Assembly: GCF_030411735.1 (NCBI RefSeq) | Contig: NW_026848153.1 | Coordinates: forward strand, 62,001 to 126,000 | DNA length: 64,000 nucleotides | Direction: 5' to 3' | From: Phialemonium atrogriseum | Lineage: Eukaryota > Ascomycota > Sordariomycetes > Cephalothecales > Cephalothecaceae | Shown: piece by piece, positions 1 to 10,534 of the stretch | How positions within the stretch are numbered: position 1 is the stretch's first letter | Layout of the letters: every line of letters starts with the position of its first letter | Made by a program: the position numbers and the translations under genes | The notes under the pieces: generated by a model | Told to the model about the DNA's origin: nothing | The model's input: the letters and a program-made list of their open reading frames with translations, nothing else | Databases searched by the model: none

Positions 1-399
1 TCCTGCTTCGCGGTCATGGGAGTTTTGGGGGTGGGCTTGAAAATTGGGTCTGGGGAGACTCCCTTTTGGGCCCCGAAGGGGCTTGATTATGTACGTTCAT
101 GATACTCCATAGAGCGAAAAAGTAGAGCTAAAAAATGGCTCAAGGCATAGACGCTTCTTAGATGATATGTCGCGTTGTGTTGGGTATCGATATGAATTGC
201 CCACCCTCGGACACATAATTCATGTTACAATCAGGTACAAATAAGACGCCAAAATACAAAGTCGTGGCTATATCTGTCCCGTTTACCATAATCCGTACTC
301 CATGCTGATCACTGAGCTGTGCCTGACCTCAAGCGATCTGAAGCTCGCCCTCACTGGGGAACCGCTCGACAGCTGCTTATTCCCATGCTCTATGTACCC
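1..399. other. Left-edge non-coding flank, 3' of SEC22
   Basis: This stretch lies downstream of the SEC22 stop codon. I see no open frame with coding character and no repeat; it presumably holds the SEC22 3' UTR. Confidence 0.5.
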
Positions 400-1195
400 C
401 TAGAAGAATCTCCACCAAACGAAGACCAGGATGATCAGTCCCAGGGCGGCAAAGGGCCCGTACTGCTTCAGCATGAGGTCCCAATTGATCTTGACGGCGG
501 CCTTGCGGTACTTCTTGCTGTCGTCCCTTAAGCGGCTGCTGAGCTCGCCCATGCGCTCGAGGCTGTCGCCGCGGTAGAGCAGGTCCTCGATGTTCTTGGT
601 CATGACCTTTGTGACGTCGCGCAGCTCGTCGTTGACCTTGTCGAGGTTCTGGGTGGCGCGAGTATCGCTGTAGGTGGCCTTGGTGCGGGCGATGAAGGTG
701 TCAAACTCCATGAAGGCATAGGGCCGCAGCGTCGGCGACAGCAGCTGCCCCGACGGGTAGGTGCCCGAGAACTCGGTCGAGATGTCCGACAGGTAGGTGA
801 AGGCTAGCTTGCGCGGGTACGACCGGTCCGTGATGGCCACGTACACAATGTCGGACACGATCACGTAGTGGAGCGTGAAGGCGCCGCTCTCGATCGACGC
901 TTGCGGCTCCGCGTTGCGGTTGAGGCGTCGGAGGATGAGCTTTACTTGGCTCTTGACTTCTGAGAGGGTGGATTCGGTCTGTTTGGGAAAGAAAGTCCGT
1001 CAGATGGTCCACTCTCGATTAGGTAGAGCAGGCAAGGTTGCAATTGGGGGGAGAGGAGGTAGAGTTTTACCTGTTCATCGTCGACGGAGGCGCAGAGCAT
1101 GAGCCCTAGATGTGTCTTAGCACCAGTTCCATTTTCAAGCTCGACTTCTTCACCTCCATACCATCTAGCCTTGCTATTTGTGTTGAGCGAATCAT
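400..1195 (-). CDS. SEC22: R-SNARE Sec22, ER-Golgi vesicle fusion
   Basis: Exons on the minus strand are 1195-1162, 1105-1071 and 978-400, joined with GT-AG introns, giving 215 residues; yeast Sec22 is almost the same length. The start reads MIRSTQIARLDG. An N-terminal longin fold spans roughly residues 3-120. A SNARE helix follows at about 135-187 with the zero-layer Arg near 159 (LLYRGDSLE). A C-terminal membrane anchor at about 198-215 ends in WWRFF. Known family role: v-SNARE for anterograde and retrograde ER-Golgi transport, tail-anchored with the bulk in the cytosol. The first two exons are only 34 and 35 bases, so automated calls may miss them. It is divergently arranged with the ASXH gene. 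The identification is confident. Confidence 0.95.
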
Positions 1196-1839
1196 CCTGA
1201 TCGCAGAGAATGTGTTGGGTGTGTTATGGATGTGGAGTTGGAAAATGGCAGCCTGCCTCTGGGAGAGGTGGTGGGTGACCCAAGTGGTGGGCGCTGGAAG
1301 CTTCTGATGTACGTGGCTTCAGGGGAATCGCCTTGTTTCTAGCCTTGTCCGGGTGGATTTGGGTGGCTAGGTAGCTCTTTCTTCAGGATCTGTAAGTCTC
1401 CCCACAAATGTGAACGGTCATTGGCAATGATTCAGAGCCTTCTTGTTTCGGCATTGATCAGAAGGTTTACAGATTGGAAACCTTCAGACAAGCAAGGTAG
1501 GTAGGTACAGAGAGTGGTAGTTGAAACATTAGACAAGGCTGGCCAATCAAGGCACTAGTTTCACATGTGTGGTCAACGCCACACTCGACAATGTGGCTGG
1601 TTTGACTGCTCAGCCTTGTACATCAAGCAAACCGCCCTTTCACTGCTCCCTAAATTGTCACTTCCTCCTCACTTATTAATTATCGTCATGAATCAGGCCA
1701 CTATTTCTTATGGATTCCCCTCAAGGTGCAGAGAATCCTGGCCTTGAGTAGGTCCCCAAGTCTACAGCCGGCGGTCCCCTTCACTTCTTTTCCCCCTTCA
1801 TCTTAACCAAAAGTGCACAACCCCAGCAACTCACTAAAG
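1196..1839. other. Divergent intergenic region SEC22 / ASXH gene
   Basis: This is shared upstream sequence for two divergent genes. It contains pyrimidine-rich tracts near 1640-1680 and 1780-1800, just ahead of the plus-strand ATG, as is common in fungal promoters. No other gene is supported. Confidence 0.5.
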
Positions 1840-2962
1840 ATGTCCGACTGGGAAGACGCGGCGACAGCATCCCCGCTTTCGTCGCCTCCTGAGAGTATTT
1901 TTGACCTCCAAGAGGATGAGATGGCGGCTCATGGCAAAGCTGCCCAGACCGCCAAGGACGGTCCATCGCTCCTAACCCAGCTGAAGGCCATGGAAGAGGA
2001 AACGATAGCTGTCAAATCTCCCGACGATGACATGGTCAAGGCCAAGGCCAAGGCCGATGATGACGTCTCGACCACCTCTCCTCCTACAATACCACCCGTG
2101 ACAGGAGGCAGGAAACGTAAGGCATCAACAGCGCCAATCCGGCGGATCGTCATCAGTAAGAAGGCAAGGAATGAGGCAAAGAAGTGGGAAAGCCCTTTCG
2201 TCTACACCGATCCCAAGACTCCTCTCGCGAATTCCGACCTCAGGGTGAGTCAGCTCAAACTAGATGATGGCATTTTTTATTCTTTCTTTGTTCTCAGCTG
2301 ACATTCGCAATCAGGCCATTCTCCTCAATTCAAGAGCATGGGATGTTCTCAGCCATGAGGAGCAGCAACAAGTCCTAAGATTGCTTCCGGGCCACACCCA
2401 TGTTCTCGCCCCTGGAACTGAGCAACCTCGGCCCGACGTCAATTCTCTCCGGAATAGTGACACGTTCCGTTTCGATTCTGCTCGGTATTGTGAGAATATC
2501 GAGGCGGGGAAGCATGACCCAGACTGGTTGCAAAGTGCCTGGGTTGCTCATGAGAAACGGAACCGTGGAGATTTCGACGAGTATCAGGTCAAGCAGTTCG
2601 AGAAGACCTGGGCTGTCAAGATCAGCCCCGAGCACCACCCCAAAGCTCTTCGAAACGAAGGTCAAACAGCTCCCCAGAGCGTCCGTAGTGACAGCATTGA
2701 CCCGGCCACTACCGAGAAGATTGGTTTAAAAGCTTCGGAAGAGGCAAAAAAAACCGATAACCGGGATCAATGCCCCTCTTCTGATGGCCCAGAACCGACA
2801 TCACCCACCCGTTCGTATTCGAGCATGGAGAAAAAGATCGCCAACGTTGATATCACCAGGGAGGAGCCGAATGAGTCTTGTCACGCACACTCGCTCCCGG
2901 GCATGAAAACACACGAAGAGGTAGCTGAGTCTATCGAGGTGAAGATGAGTAATCCGGTTTGA
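1840..2962 (+). CDS. Asx homology (ASXH/DEUBAD-type) domain protein
   Basis: Exons 1840-2244 and 2315-2962 (70-base intron, phase 0) give 350 residues. The ATG at 1840 is the first in frame; the frame upstream opens only with GTG. The N-terminus is acidic and Ser/Pro-rich, with a basic cluster near residues 95-115 (GGRKRK, ISKKARNEAKK). Residues about 118-235 match the ASXH pattern: SPFVYTDPKTPLANSDLR, then AILLNSRAWDVLSHEEQQ and QVLRLLPGH, ending near FEKTW. The C-terminal third is low complexity. In animals this domain (ASXL/Asx) binds and activates BAP1-type deubiquitinases in chromatin control. Fungal members are uncharacterised, so a nuclear chromatin role here is inference. The intron falls inside the domain. 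Confidence 0.8.
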
Positions 2963-3501
2963 AGTATCTGGATGATTACATTCCTGGATCACCCTTCCTC
3001 CGTTCAATTTCCTGGCCTCGTTTTGGACCCCCCGTCTGGGTCCATTGGTTAGGTTCTAAGCACTTCCTGGGCGATTAACCTGGGTTGACTGGACATCATC
3101 TCGCTGTGGTGGCCCTTCATGGGGCTTCACCAAACGGTTTGGATGACCTGAAACTGGCACTCTGAGCCTCTTGGACGGAATGCCAGACAGTTTGCGAGTT
3201 ACCGCGGTGCATTGTAAGTGTAATCCCTCGCAAGTTCCTTATCGGCAGCCCTAACCTTCTGGATTCTAGTGGCCTGAGTAGGTCGGGCGGTCCGGTATCA
3301 CGTCAAGCTCATTTGAGTCGTTGATTGCGGCAAGGGACATCCCAAGATTTATAAGGAGCACTCTCAGGCTCAAGTACATAGCTAACAGGCCCTGATTTGG
3401 TCATGGAAAACAACAAGTACAGACGAGTGGGCACCATGACCCCCGTCTTAGCCTGTCTCTCTCGTGGACCATACGTGTTGATCGCGCTACCCTTGCTTGC
3501 C
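2963..3501. other. Convergent intergenic region
   Basis: 3' flanks of the ASXH gene and the aspartic protease gene meet here. No coding signal, repeat or RNA gene was recognised. Confidence 0.5.
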
Positions 3502-5032
3502 TTACAGCCTCTTGGCGAAGCGCATCTCCTTCTTGTCGCCAATGTCAAAGACGGCCACCAAGCCCTGCATGAAGACGTCGCCCAGGATGTACGGCTCCTG
3601 GTTGGTGTCCAGGATGCCGGTGGCGCACTTCCCGCTGGCGCTCTTGAGCTGGGGCAGGATCATGCTCGAGGGATCGGTCCAGAGCATCTGGCCGCCGATC
3701 TCGATGCCGAAGCTGGGCGCCTTGGCGTTACAGTCCGTGTAGTAGGCGCCCTCGGTTGGGTCGTAGACCGCTTTCGGCTCAAATGCGTTGTTGATTGCGT
3801 CGGCGATGTCTGTTCAGCCCCAGTTAGTGGTGAAGGTTCTTTAGGGATGCAAAAGGGGGCTTTGAGGGGCTTTTTTTTTCTTGAGGGGGCGGTGGGGGAG
3901 GTTGATTCATGGGGTCTCCAGTACCGAACGGGAGATAGTTGAGCGTGGTTCCGCTGTCTACAATGACGGTTGGCGAGCGAGCTGTTCGCTGGGAGATGGT
4001 GCTGCTGTTCCACACCATCTGGTCGGTCTTGATGGTATACCAGAAGTACTCGTATCCGCCGAGCCTCTTCTCCCACTTTGCAATATGTCAACAGGGCCCG
4101 CACACGGTTCCATAGATGGGAGGCTTACCTGCAAAAGAGGAGCGGAGGTCCATTCGCCGACTTTGACATTCTCGGGCACGCCGCCAAGGGCAAGGAACGA
4201 TTCAGACGGGTTTCTCGACAGGCCCAAGCTGAAAAGGGCAGGCATTTTAGAGGCCGAGGACATGGTGGTGACCACGGGGCTATAGCTGATAGCATTGGTG
4301 AAGGAGCCATTGCCAACGAAGGCTTCCGTCAGTCCGGGCATGCCCAAGCCCAGAATACCAGTGGAGATTCCATCGCCGCTCCAGTAACCGGACGTGGCGA
4401 GAGCAATCTGTTGCTTGGGGATGGTAACTCCAGCAACGGTGATACTTCGGGTGTGCAACTTTGGTCAGCATTGTGCTCTTTCCGTTCAACCCAAGGTGGT
4501 GAGCGCGGGTGTGGGTGACATACTCGGCATAACCGTACTCTCCATCCAGGTATGGCCCAGAGCCAATGTTCCCGTAGCTGACGCTAAAGGTTTGGTTCTC
4601 GATCTGGCCGCCTGGGAAATCACCCTGGAACTCGGGCCCGAATCTACACATCTTCAATGGCACGATCCGCTGATATGCATCCACGCACTCGAAGCCGCTC
4701 TTGACAAACCAGGTATCGCTACTCCCGGTGTCGATGATCAGGGAGTAGTTGTGCGCGGCAACCGTCACATTGAGCAGGTACTCGACCTGCATATTGGCCG
4801 GCATTGCGGTGTCCAACCCCGCCGGCTGCGGCTCTGCCGTGCCGCGCGTCGCCCGGAGGTTCCGGAATCTGGAGCCCAGCGTGCCACCGGGCTTCGCTAC
4901 AGTTTGCCGGTTGAGGGAGAAGGTGTGCTTTGCCGAGGCAACCGCGACAGATCTCTTCTCCTCTACCGGCGCTGCCCCGGAGAGACCGAGGAGCAGGTTG
5001 CCCAAGATCCCGAACACGAGCCACCTTGCCAT
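3502..5032 (-). CDS. Secreted pepsin-like aspartic protease (family A1)
   Basis: Four exons, 5032-4524, 4444-4129, 4075-3925 and 3809-3502, encode 427 residues. Residues 1-20 form a signal peptide (WLVFGILGNLLLGLSG), followed by a propeptide to about 78. The two catalytic aspartates are visible: Asp101 in IIDTGSSDTWF and Asp315 in VIVDSGTTLNYLP. A flap-region Tyr-containing stretch and a conserved GILGLGMPGL loop lie between them, and the C-terminal YILGDVFMQG is typical of A1 proteases. Several N-x-S/T sequons agree with secretion. Families of this size include both soluble acid proteases and wall-anchored yapsins. I see no long Ser/Thr tail or GPI signal, so extracellular or vacuolar action is more likely. 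It is divergent from ELP5 across 0.8 kb. Confidence 0.93.
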
Positions 5033-5850
5033 GTCGATCTTGTTTTCCGTCTCGGGAAGGGGTGTGGTGGTTCAAGGGTATATGTTCAGAGAACTGCCGC
5101 TGGGACGGAATGGCAGCTCACGCAGGGTCGGAATCTCCCCCCAGCAAACCTCTTGAAGCTCCATGGCCGGATTTTACTATTGCTATATACCCGACAGCTA
5201 GCACTTGTTGCCCCGGCCGACGTAATAGAGACAATGAGGAGAAGGTCTCGATAGCTTCTGCGCCCAGGCTGGGCGGAAGATAAATCGTAGATTAACCCAG
5301 TATCGGAACAGAGGCTCCATCGCTTGGGGCGCTCTTGACTTGGAAGGACAATGAGAGCAGATGATATCACGGCTGGTTAAGAACCAGGATTGGCTGCAGT
5401 TCTCACCCAGTGAGCACCTCCGGCATGGCGTGATTGGTGCTGATCACGACGCAACAAGGCCGGAAGGTTGGAGAATATTGCCAGACAGAGTCAAAGGAGG
5501 TCTCGTGGCTCTAGCGCCGAGCTTCGATGCGTCGTCTGCTAGTCTTCAGCTATAGTGGTTTTAATATCTCCGACCAACCTGGATGGAAGGCTTCATATGC
5601 ACAGATAACGTGCCAGTCATTAGCCGCGTGGAAACTGCCGCAAGATCGGCGGTCCCCAGCCGGCGAAACAGTGGAGGCCTGCATTATTGGTGGTCGCCTG
5701 CCGCCGCATAGTGACGGATTATAGTGCGGCTTCGGCAGTCAATCGGGACTTGGAGAAAGCTTCTTGGCAACTTCGAATTTCGCCTGCCAACCAATTTTCA
5801 CCGGTCGGCGTTTCTCCCGAGCACACGTTCCATTTTGGCGACTGATAGCC
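5033..5850. other. Divergent intergenic region protease / ELP5
   Basis: Upstream sequence shared by the aspartic protease (minus) and ELP5 (plus). Short open frames here lack coding character. No repeat or RNA gene was found. Confidence 0.5.
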
Positions 5851-7116
5851 ATGGCCCCGTCTGCACAGTCTCACAATCGGTCGCACAGCCTATTGCTGGT
5901 GCAGAAGTTGCTCAACTTGCGAGATAACTCGAGTCCGTTGACTCTTATCCTCGACAGCCTGGAGCAGAGCGCGGCACCCCTTGTACGAGAGTTTACAGGA
6001 AGGGCTCAAGTAAGTGTGTTGGGAAGAGGTTGCGCTCCACCCACACCCGTCGATCCCATCGAGGTTGCCCCCCGTGCCAAGTGGCCGTTGATTGTCGGGG
6101 CTGTGCGGGCTGTACCCATATGATGAAAGAATTCAATGGTGTTCTGCCATACCTTACAGCTGCTTACATACATATGTGTCTTAGATTGCTCGCACCAAGG
6201 TTGTCTTCATATCCTTCGCCACGGTCAAGAAACCTCGCGAGGCCGATGTATTTATCAAGGCCAGAGGCAAGTCGCTAAAGGCCCTGAGGTCGGAGATCGT
6301 GTCCCACTGCCCCTCTCCAGCTCCCGCGCCCGGAAAACCGGCAGCCAAACAGAGTGAGTCTCTCCACCTGAGGATGGGAGAGACGGCAGCAATGTCTGAC
6401 AGCCTGCAGAGACTCTACTCGTAATCGACTCTATCAACCCTCTCGCTTCCTCCACGCCCCACCTTCTCCCGGCATTCCTTTCTGGAATAATCAGTCCTGC
6501 TGTCTCGGTGGTTGCTATCTTCCACGCCGATGTCCCATTTGTACCTCCCAAGGCGGCTAATGAATACGACCCCCATCCATTAACGCTACTTACCCACCTT
6601 GCCACAGCTGTCTTTCGTGTCTCCAGCTTGTACCAAGAGATGGAGAGGCGACGAGCCCAGAACAGAAGCCTGCCGGAGCCCGAATGGGGGCTCGACGAGG
6701 GCCGGGAGGGCGTCCTGATCGGCATGAATGTTGACGACCAAGGATCTACCGCCAACGGGCTGGTGGTCGAGATGGAGATGAGGAGACGCAGCGGCCGAGC
6801 TGTTACCGATAAGTTCATTCTTGTTACCCGGCCTCCGGGAACACCAGTAAGGCCAGGGAGCATCTCATTGCTCTCCGACCATCCGCTCTTCGCCCCACCT
6901 GTTGATACCGAGAGCACGGGAGCCGAGGGAGCAGGCGAAGCCGAGATGGATACAACTTTCAACCTCGGTCTGACCGAGAAGCAGAGGAAGGATAGAGAGG
7001 GTGTCGTGCTCCCATACTTTGATGCTCAAACCGACATTGGGGCTGGAGAAGGAGGCCGAATCTTGTATGACTTGGGTCGAGAAGACGACTTTGACGAGGA
7101 AGAGGATGAAGTATGA
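5851..7116 (+). CDS. ELP5: Elongator complex subunit 5
   Basis: Exons 5851-6009, 6185-6353 and 6410-7116 give 344 residues. The ATG sits in a good context (GCCATGGC). Residues 1-53 contain SLLLVQKLLNLRDNSSPLTLILDSLEQSA, a RecA-like core start shared with Elp4/Elp6. A middle KTLLVIDSINPLAS strand and the C-terminal FNLGLTEKQRKDREGVVLPY, followed by a very acidic tail (DDFDEEEDEV), are typical of fungal Elp5/Iki1. Known role: with Elp4 and Elp6 it forms the hexameric ring subassembly of Elongator, needed for wobble-uridine modification of tRNA. The acidic end and the GLTEKQR motif drive the assignment, which is confident though made from memory of the family. Confidence 0.9.
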
Positions 7117-7677
7117 ACTAGAGATACCCATAATGGAATGTTATATTTTACACAGATATCTGCACTTTTGGACTGTTTCATTTTACGCTTATCCCCCTCT
7201 CCTTTTTTTGTCTTGCTAATTTTGACTAGCATAAATTTTCATTGAACAAGTATCTCTGAGTCTAAGTTTGACAGTCGTGTGCCTAGGATTCGCAGTTAAT
7301 AGACATAAGTGCCCTGCCGTCGCTACGAGGGATTGGTTTAGGGCCACGCTGAGTTTGAATATTTTTGACTCAGCTGCTTCTACACAGATACCTACTCTTA
7401 TTCGTTCACAAAAGCATGGATCCTTGACAGGCCGGGTCATACGTCATAATCGTTAGCGCCCCACGGGCCACGGTTGTGTAGATCCTAGCGTGCAAGTCGC
7501 ACGTGACTCTAAGCCTTGTTTCAGCCGCATTGGATAGGTGGTTATCGTCGCCAAGACATTATCGAGATTTCCACCAACCTCTCTCCCATTCTAGTTTTTG
7601 CAACCCCATCATCCACGGTGTCAACAGAAGCAGGATCAAGCACCCAACCCGCAACACCAGACCTTGCGTTAGCCAAC
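7117..7677. other. Intergenic region upstream of SNRNP27
   Basis: 3' flank of ELP5 and promoter of the next plus-strand gene. It carries an ACGTCAT (CRE-like) site near 7441 and a CACGTGAC box at 7500-7507. No gene is supported. Confidence 0.5.
7500..7507. promoter_or_regulatory. CACGTGAC bHLH-type box upstream of SNRNP27
   Basis: A perfect CACGTGAC lies about 170 bases before the SNRNP27 start codon. This is the known binding core of Cbf1/USF-like bHLH factors in fungi. Function at this site is inferred from sequence and position only. Confidence 0.35.
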
Positions 7678-8568
7678 ATGTCGGACAGACCACCCAAGCG
7701 GCCTCGTCATGGAGGCGAGAAGTCCCTCCAGGACGGGCCCGACCGCCGCAATCGCAAGGCGGAAGCCGGCCGGGACCGCGACCGACGCGACAACCGCCGG
7801 GACGACGACGACGGCAGAGAGCACCGCCAGTATCGTGCGCGTTCGGCGGAGAGGCAGGACCGGAAGCGGGACGCCGACCGCCGGAGAGACGAGGAGCAGA
7901 GCAGAAAGCTGGGCCGCGACAAGGATCGCGAAAAGGGGCGGCAGCGGGATAGGGACGATAGGCCGAGGGACGGGGAGCCCAGGCCAAAGAAAGGTGAGTC
8001 TGTCCCTGCAGAAATATCGGGGGTTTGTTTTCCCAGAAGGCTAACCCTCCATCTCCTAGACAAAGGCCACAATTCAAGAGACCGTGATCCGGCCCGCGAC
8101 CCAGAGCGCTCTGCATCACCGCGCCGCTCTGCCAGCCCTTCAAGAGGGAAAGCACATGACCGAGAGCCGAATGTCCCCCGCCGGCCGAAGAAGGAGAAGG
8201 CCAGCACTCCGTCGGCGCCGTTGTCTTTCAAGATGGGTGCTCAAGACGGAGAGCAGAGCAGAGGGAGAGACCGTGAGCAGGACAGCGGAGCTGCTAGCCA
8301 CAATACTCAAGAGGAAGCCGTGAGCAGGGGCAAGCGAGACGACACAGCAATGGATGAGGACGACCAGGACGATGACGACGTCGTGGTTATGGACGATGAC
8401 ATGGAAGCGATGAAGGCGATAATGGGTTTTGGAAGTTTTGGTACGACTAAAAACACCAAAGTTACCGGCAACAATATTGGGGCGGTGCGTAAAGAGAAGA
8501 AGACCGAGTATCGGCAGTACATGAACCGGGTGGGCGGGTTCAACCGCCCACTCAGCCCCGGTCACTAG
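7678..8568 (+). CDS. SNRNP27: U4/U6.U5 tri-snRNP 27 kDa-type protein
   Basis: Exons 7678-7993 and 8060-8568 give 274 residues. The start at 7678 (MSDRPPKRPRHGG) is chosen over an in-frame upstream ATG at 7516 because it opens the usual Arg/Asp-rich RS-like domain. Residues about 20-105 are almost wholly R, D, E and K. The C-terminal 59 residues hold the diagnostic SNUT3/SNRNP27 block: MGFGSFGTTKNTKV, GNNIGAVRKEKKTEYRQY and NRVGGFNRPLSP. Known role: component of the U4/U6.U5 tri-snRNP affecting 5' splice-site choice, in the nucleus. An acidic stretch (DEDDQDDDDVVVMDDD) precedes the block. The 66-base intron has a GTGAGT donor. The C-terminal block leaves little doubt. Confidence 0.92.
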   Translation: MSDRPPKRPRHGGEKSLQDGPDRRNRKAEAGRDRDRRDNRRDDDDGREHRQYRARSAERQDRKRDADRRRDEEQSRKLGRDKDREKGRQRDRDDRPRDGEPRPKKGESVPAEISGVCFPRRLTLHLLDKGHNSRDRDPARDPERSASPRRSASPSRGKAHDREPNVPRRPKKEKASTPSAPLSFKMGAQDGEQSRGRDREQDSGAASHNTQEEAVSRGKRDDTAMDEDDQDDDDVVVMDDDMEAMKAIMGFGSFGTTKNTKVTGNNIGAVRKEKKTEYRQYMNRVGGFNRPLSPGH

Positions 8569-9116
8569 ATTTGGCAAGCACCGTAAGCCACTGGTCCTCG
8601 AAGGGCTGCGAAGGCTCGAATTGGCGTCTCTCAAGTTCAGTTTTGATACCCCGACAGCTTTTACAGGACTCGTAGTCTGTCGATATCCTAGGCACAGATA
8701 CAATGAATATGAGCTTGGTCGCAATTAATTACCTACCTCCTTCCTCAGACACTGCTCGGACCTTGCCCTTTTGATAGACCACTCATTCTCCTCGTGATGT
8801 TGCCCTGCTTTTAATCCCTTAAAATTAATCGCTCAGCATAGATGGAAATGCATTCACTTTCCACCTACCTACCTACCTACCTACCTAAGGTAGGCAGTCC
8901 TTCAGCACAGTACGGACTTAGGTAGGTAGGATAACGGTAACCTACCTAGGTACCTCCCCGTGAGAAGCCCCGCCATCAAAGTTGCTGCGGGTCCGTGCTT
9001 CTTCAGGCCCCTCCAAAATTCGCAGCTTCCACCCAGTGGAGAAAAACCAATCCGCATAACTTAGCCTCGCCCAACCAATCTTCCAACTAACACCCAAACT
9101 TGGGACGGGTGACAGG
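8569..9116. other. Intergenic region with TAGG/CCTA repeats
   Basis: Between two plus-strand genes, holding a tetranucleotide CCTA array and its inverted copy (described separately). No coding sequence seen. Confidence 0.55.
8863..8948. repeat. (ACCT)n array with 14-bp inverted repeat
   Basis: About six ACCT units run from 8863 to 8887. A perfect 14-base inverted repeat, CCTACCTACCTAAG at 8876-8889 and its complement at 8917-8930, is separated by 27 bases and could form a hairpin or cruciform. A third CCTACCTAGGTACC copy follows at 8941. Shorter versions of the same motif occur near 21378-21396, 25441-25452, 35583-35602, 57158-57203 and 58306-58316. Confidence 0.85.
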
Positions 9117-10169
9117 ATGGGGAAAAAAGACAAGGATGCGGCAGCATCCAAAGAAGGCAACGATGCTCAGGCAGAGGTCAAGATCAAGAAGTCCAAGAAA
9201 AAGGACAAGCTAAAGGAGTCGAAACCCACTTCCGAGCCTCAGGTGAAGAGCTCCGCCCAAGCCATTGAAGACCCAATCCGGACGGAAAAGGTGAAGGAGA
9301 AGAAGAAGAAGAAAAAGAACAAGGAGAAGAGGAGACAAGAGGAGGCGGAGACATCGTCACCCGAACCCCAACACCTCGACCACGAGGCTTCCGCTCCCGC
9401 GGCCACGGAGCAGCCCCCGGCAAAGAAGCGGAAACACGAGAAAGTGACCCCCGACACCTCGGCGGCCGAGGAGACCGACGACGGGTCGGTCGCACCCCCG
9501 GCCAAGAAGTCTAAGAAGACGAAGAAGGAGAAGAAGAAGAAGAAGCCGGCTGCGAGTGCCGATGGCGAGGATCACGGGGAGCGACCGGATTTCATGACGG
9601 GTGAGAAGACCAAGGAGAAGAAAAAGAAGAAGAAGACGAAGAAGAGCGAAATCGAGGACGACGCTGGAACCGCCGTATCTGGCACCGCCCCGCGCGTCGC
9701 TGGGGAGTTGACCGAGGAGGAGCAGAAGGCTGCCAAGAAGGAGCGCAAGGCCGAGAAGAAGCGGAAGCGCGAGGCGGCGGCCGCAGCGGCAACAACGTCA
9801 TCAATCCACCAGGGTGCCGAGGAGATACAGCCCCCGAAGAAGAAGAAGGCCAAGAAAGACAAGGGGTCGGGCGCGGGAACCGAGGCTGCGCCGGGCAAAG
9901 AGGGACCGTCGAAGACCGAGGAGGGCAAGGCAGACTTGTCGGAGCGGTGGAACGTCCAAGCCCTTGGAGGAGGCTCGTCGCGGCAGGATAAGTTCATGAG
10001 GCTTCTTGGTGGCAAGAAGCACGGCGCGACTACATCCAATGCCGGCGGGAACGGCGGTCGCGAACATCTCGACATTGGCCATGTGGTCAACGACCTCGAG
10101 CGACAGTTCGAGGCCGGCATTCGCATGAAATTCGAGTCCAGCGGCCAGCGGAAGGGCCTGGGTGCATAA
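9117..10169 (+). CDS. Lysine-rich nuclear protein with C-terminal SMAP domain
   Basis: A single exon of 350 residues. About two thirds is low complexity, with repeated KKKKKK/KEKK and PPAKKRKHEK-type nuclear or nucleolar localisation tracts alternating with acidic Ser/Thr/Pro stretches. Residues about 276-350 form the conserved part: ERWNVQALGGGSSRQDKFMR, LLGGKK, then DIGHVVNDLERQFEAGIRMK. This matches the small-acidic-protein (SMAP) domain family of eukaryotes, members of which are nuclear and often nucleolar. The biochemical role in fungi is not established. Antisense open frames across this gene are shadows of the repetitive codons. Confidence 0.8.
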   Translation: MGKKDKDAAASKEGNDAQAEVKIKKSKKKDKLKESKPTSEPQVKSSAQAIEDPIRTEKVKEKKKKKKNKEKRRQEEAETSSPEPQHLDHEASAPAATEQPPAKKRKHEKVTPDTSAAEETDDGSVAPPAKKSKKTKKEKKKKKPAASADGEDHGERPDFMTGEKTKEKKKKKKTKKSEIEDDAGTAVSGTAPRVAGELTEEEQKAAKKERKAEKKRKREAAAAAATTSSIHQGAEEIQPPKKKKAKKDKGSGAGTEAAPGKEGPSKTEEGKADLSERWNVQALGGGSSRQDKFMRLLGGKKHGATTSNAGGNGGREHLDIGHVVNDLERQFEAGIRMKFESSGQRKGLGA

Positions 10170-10534
10170 TGCTAGCTCGTATATTCTTTCTCGGCTGGCC
10201 TCGGCGAGGTATCACTTAGAAGAAAACCAAAAATCCCCAGGGATCAGAAAAGGTACTGGTATGCCCATTGAACCATCAAAATGCTTCCGTTGCGGCCTAA
10301 TATACCCAAGAAAACTCCTGTAAGACCACTACTTTACATTGATACTCCGTCCGCGGCTTGGGGACATGGGTATCCACAGAGCAGGTCTGCTGCAAGTCTC
10401 CCCCTATCGTAGACCCCTTTTTTTTAATGAATAAATGGGAACGTGATTGCCACGTCGTTCTCCATTCTGCGGCTGTACGTGTCTGAGACGCAAAGAATCC
10501 GGCGTCCACGCCGGAGGCACCGTAAAAGACTGGC
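10170..10534. other. Convergent intergenic region
   Basis: 3' flanks of the SMAP gene (plus) and RAMP4 (minus). An AATAAA at 10430-10435 could serve plus-strand 3' processing. Nothing else seen. Confidence 0.5.

Noticed and set aside
9184..10126. Several long antisense frames across the SMAP gene
   Set aside because: They are shadows of AAG/GAG-rich codons (giving Leu/Phe/Ser tracts) and have no independent support.
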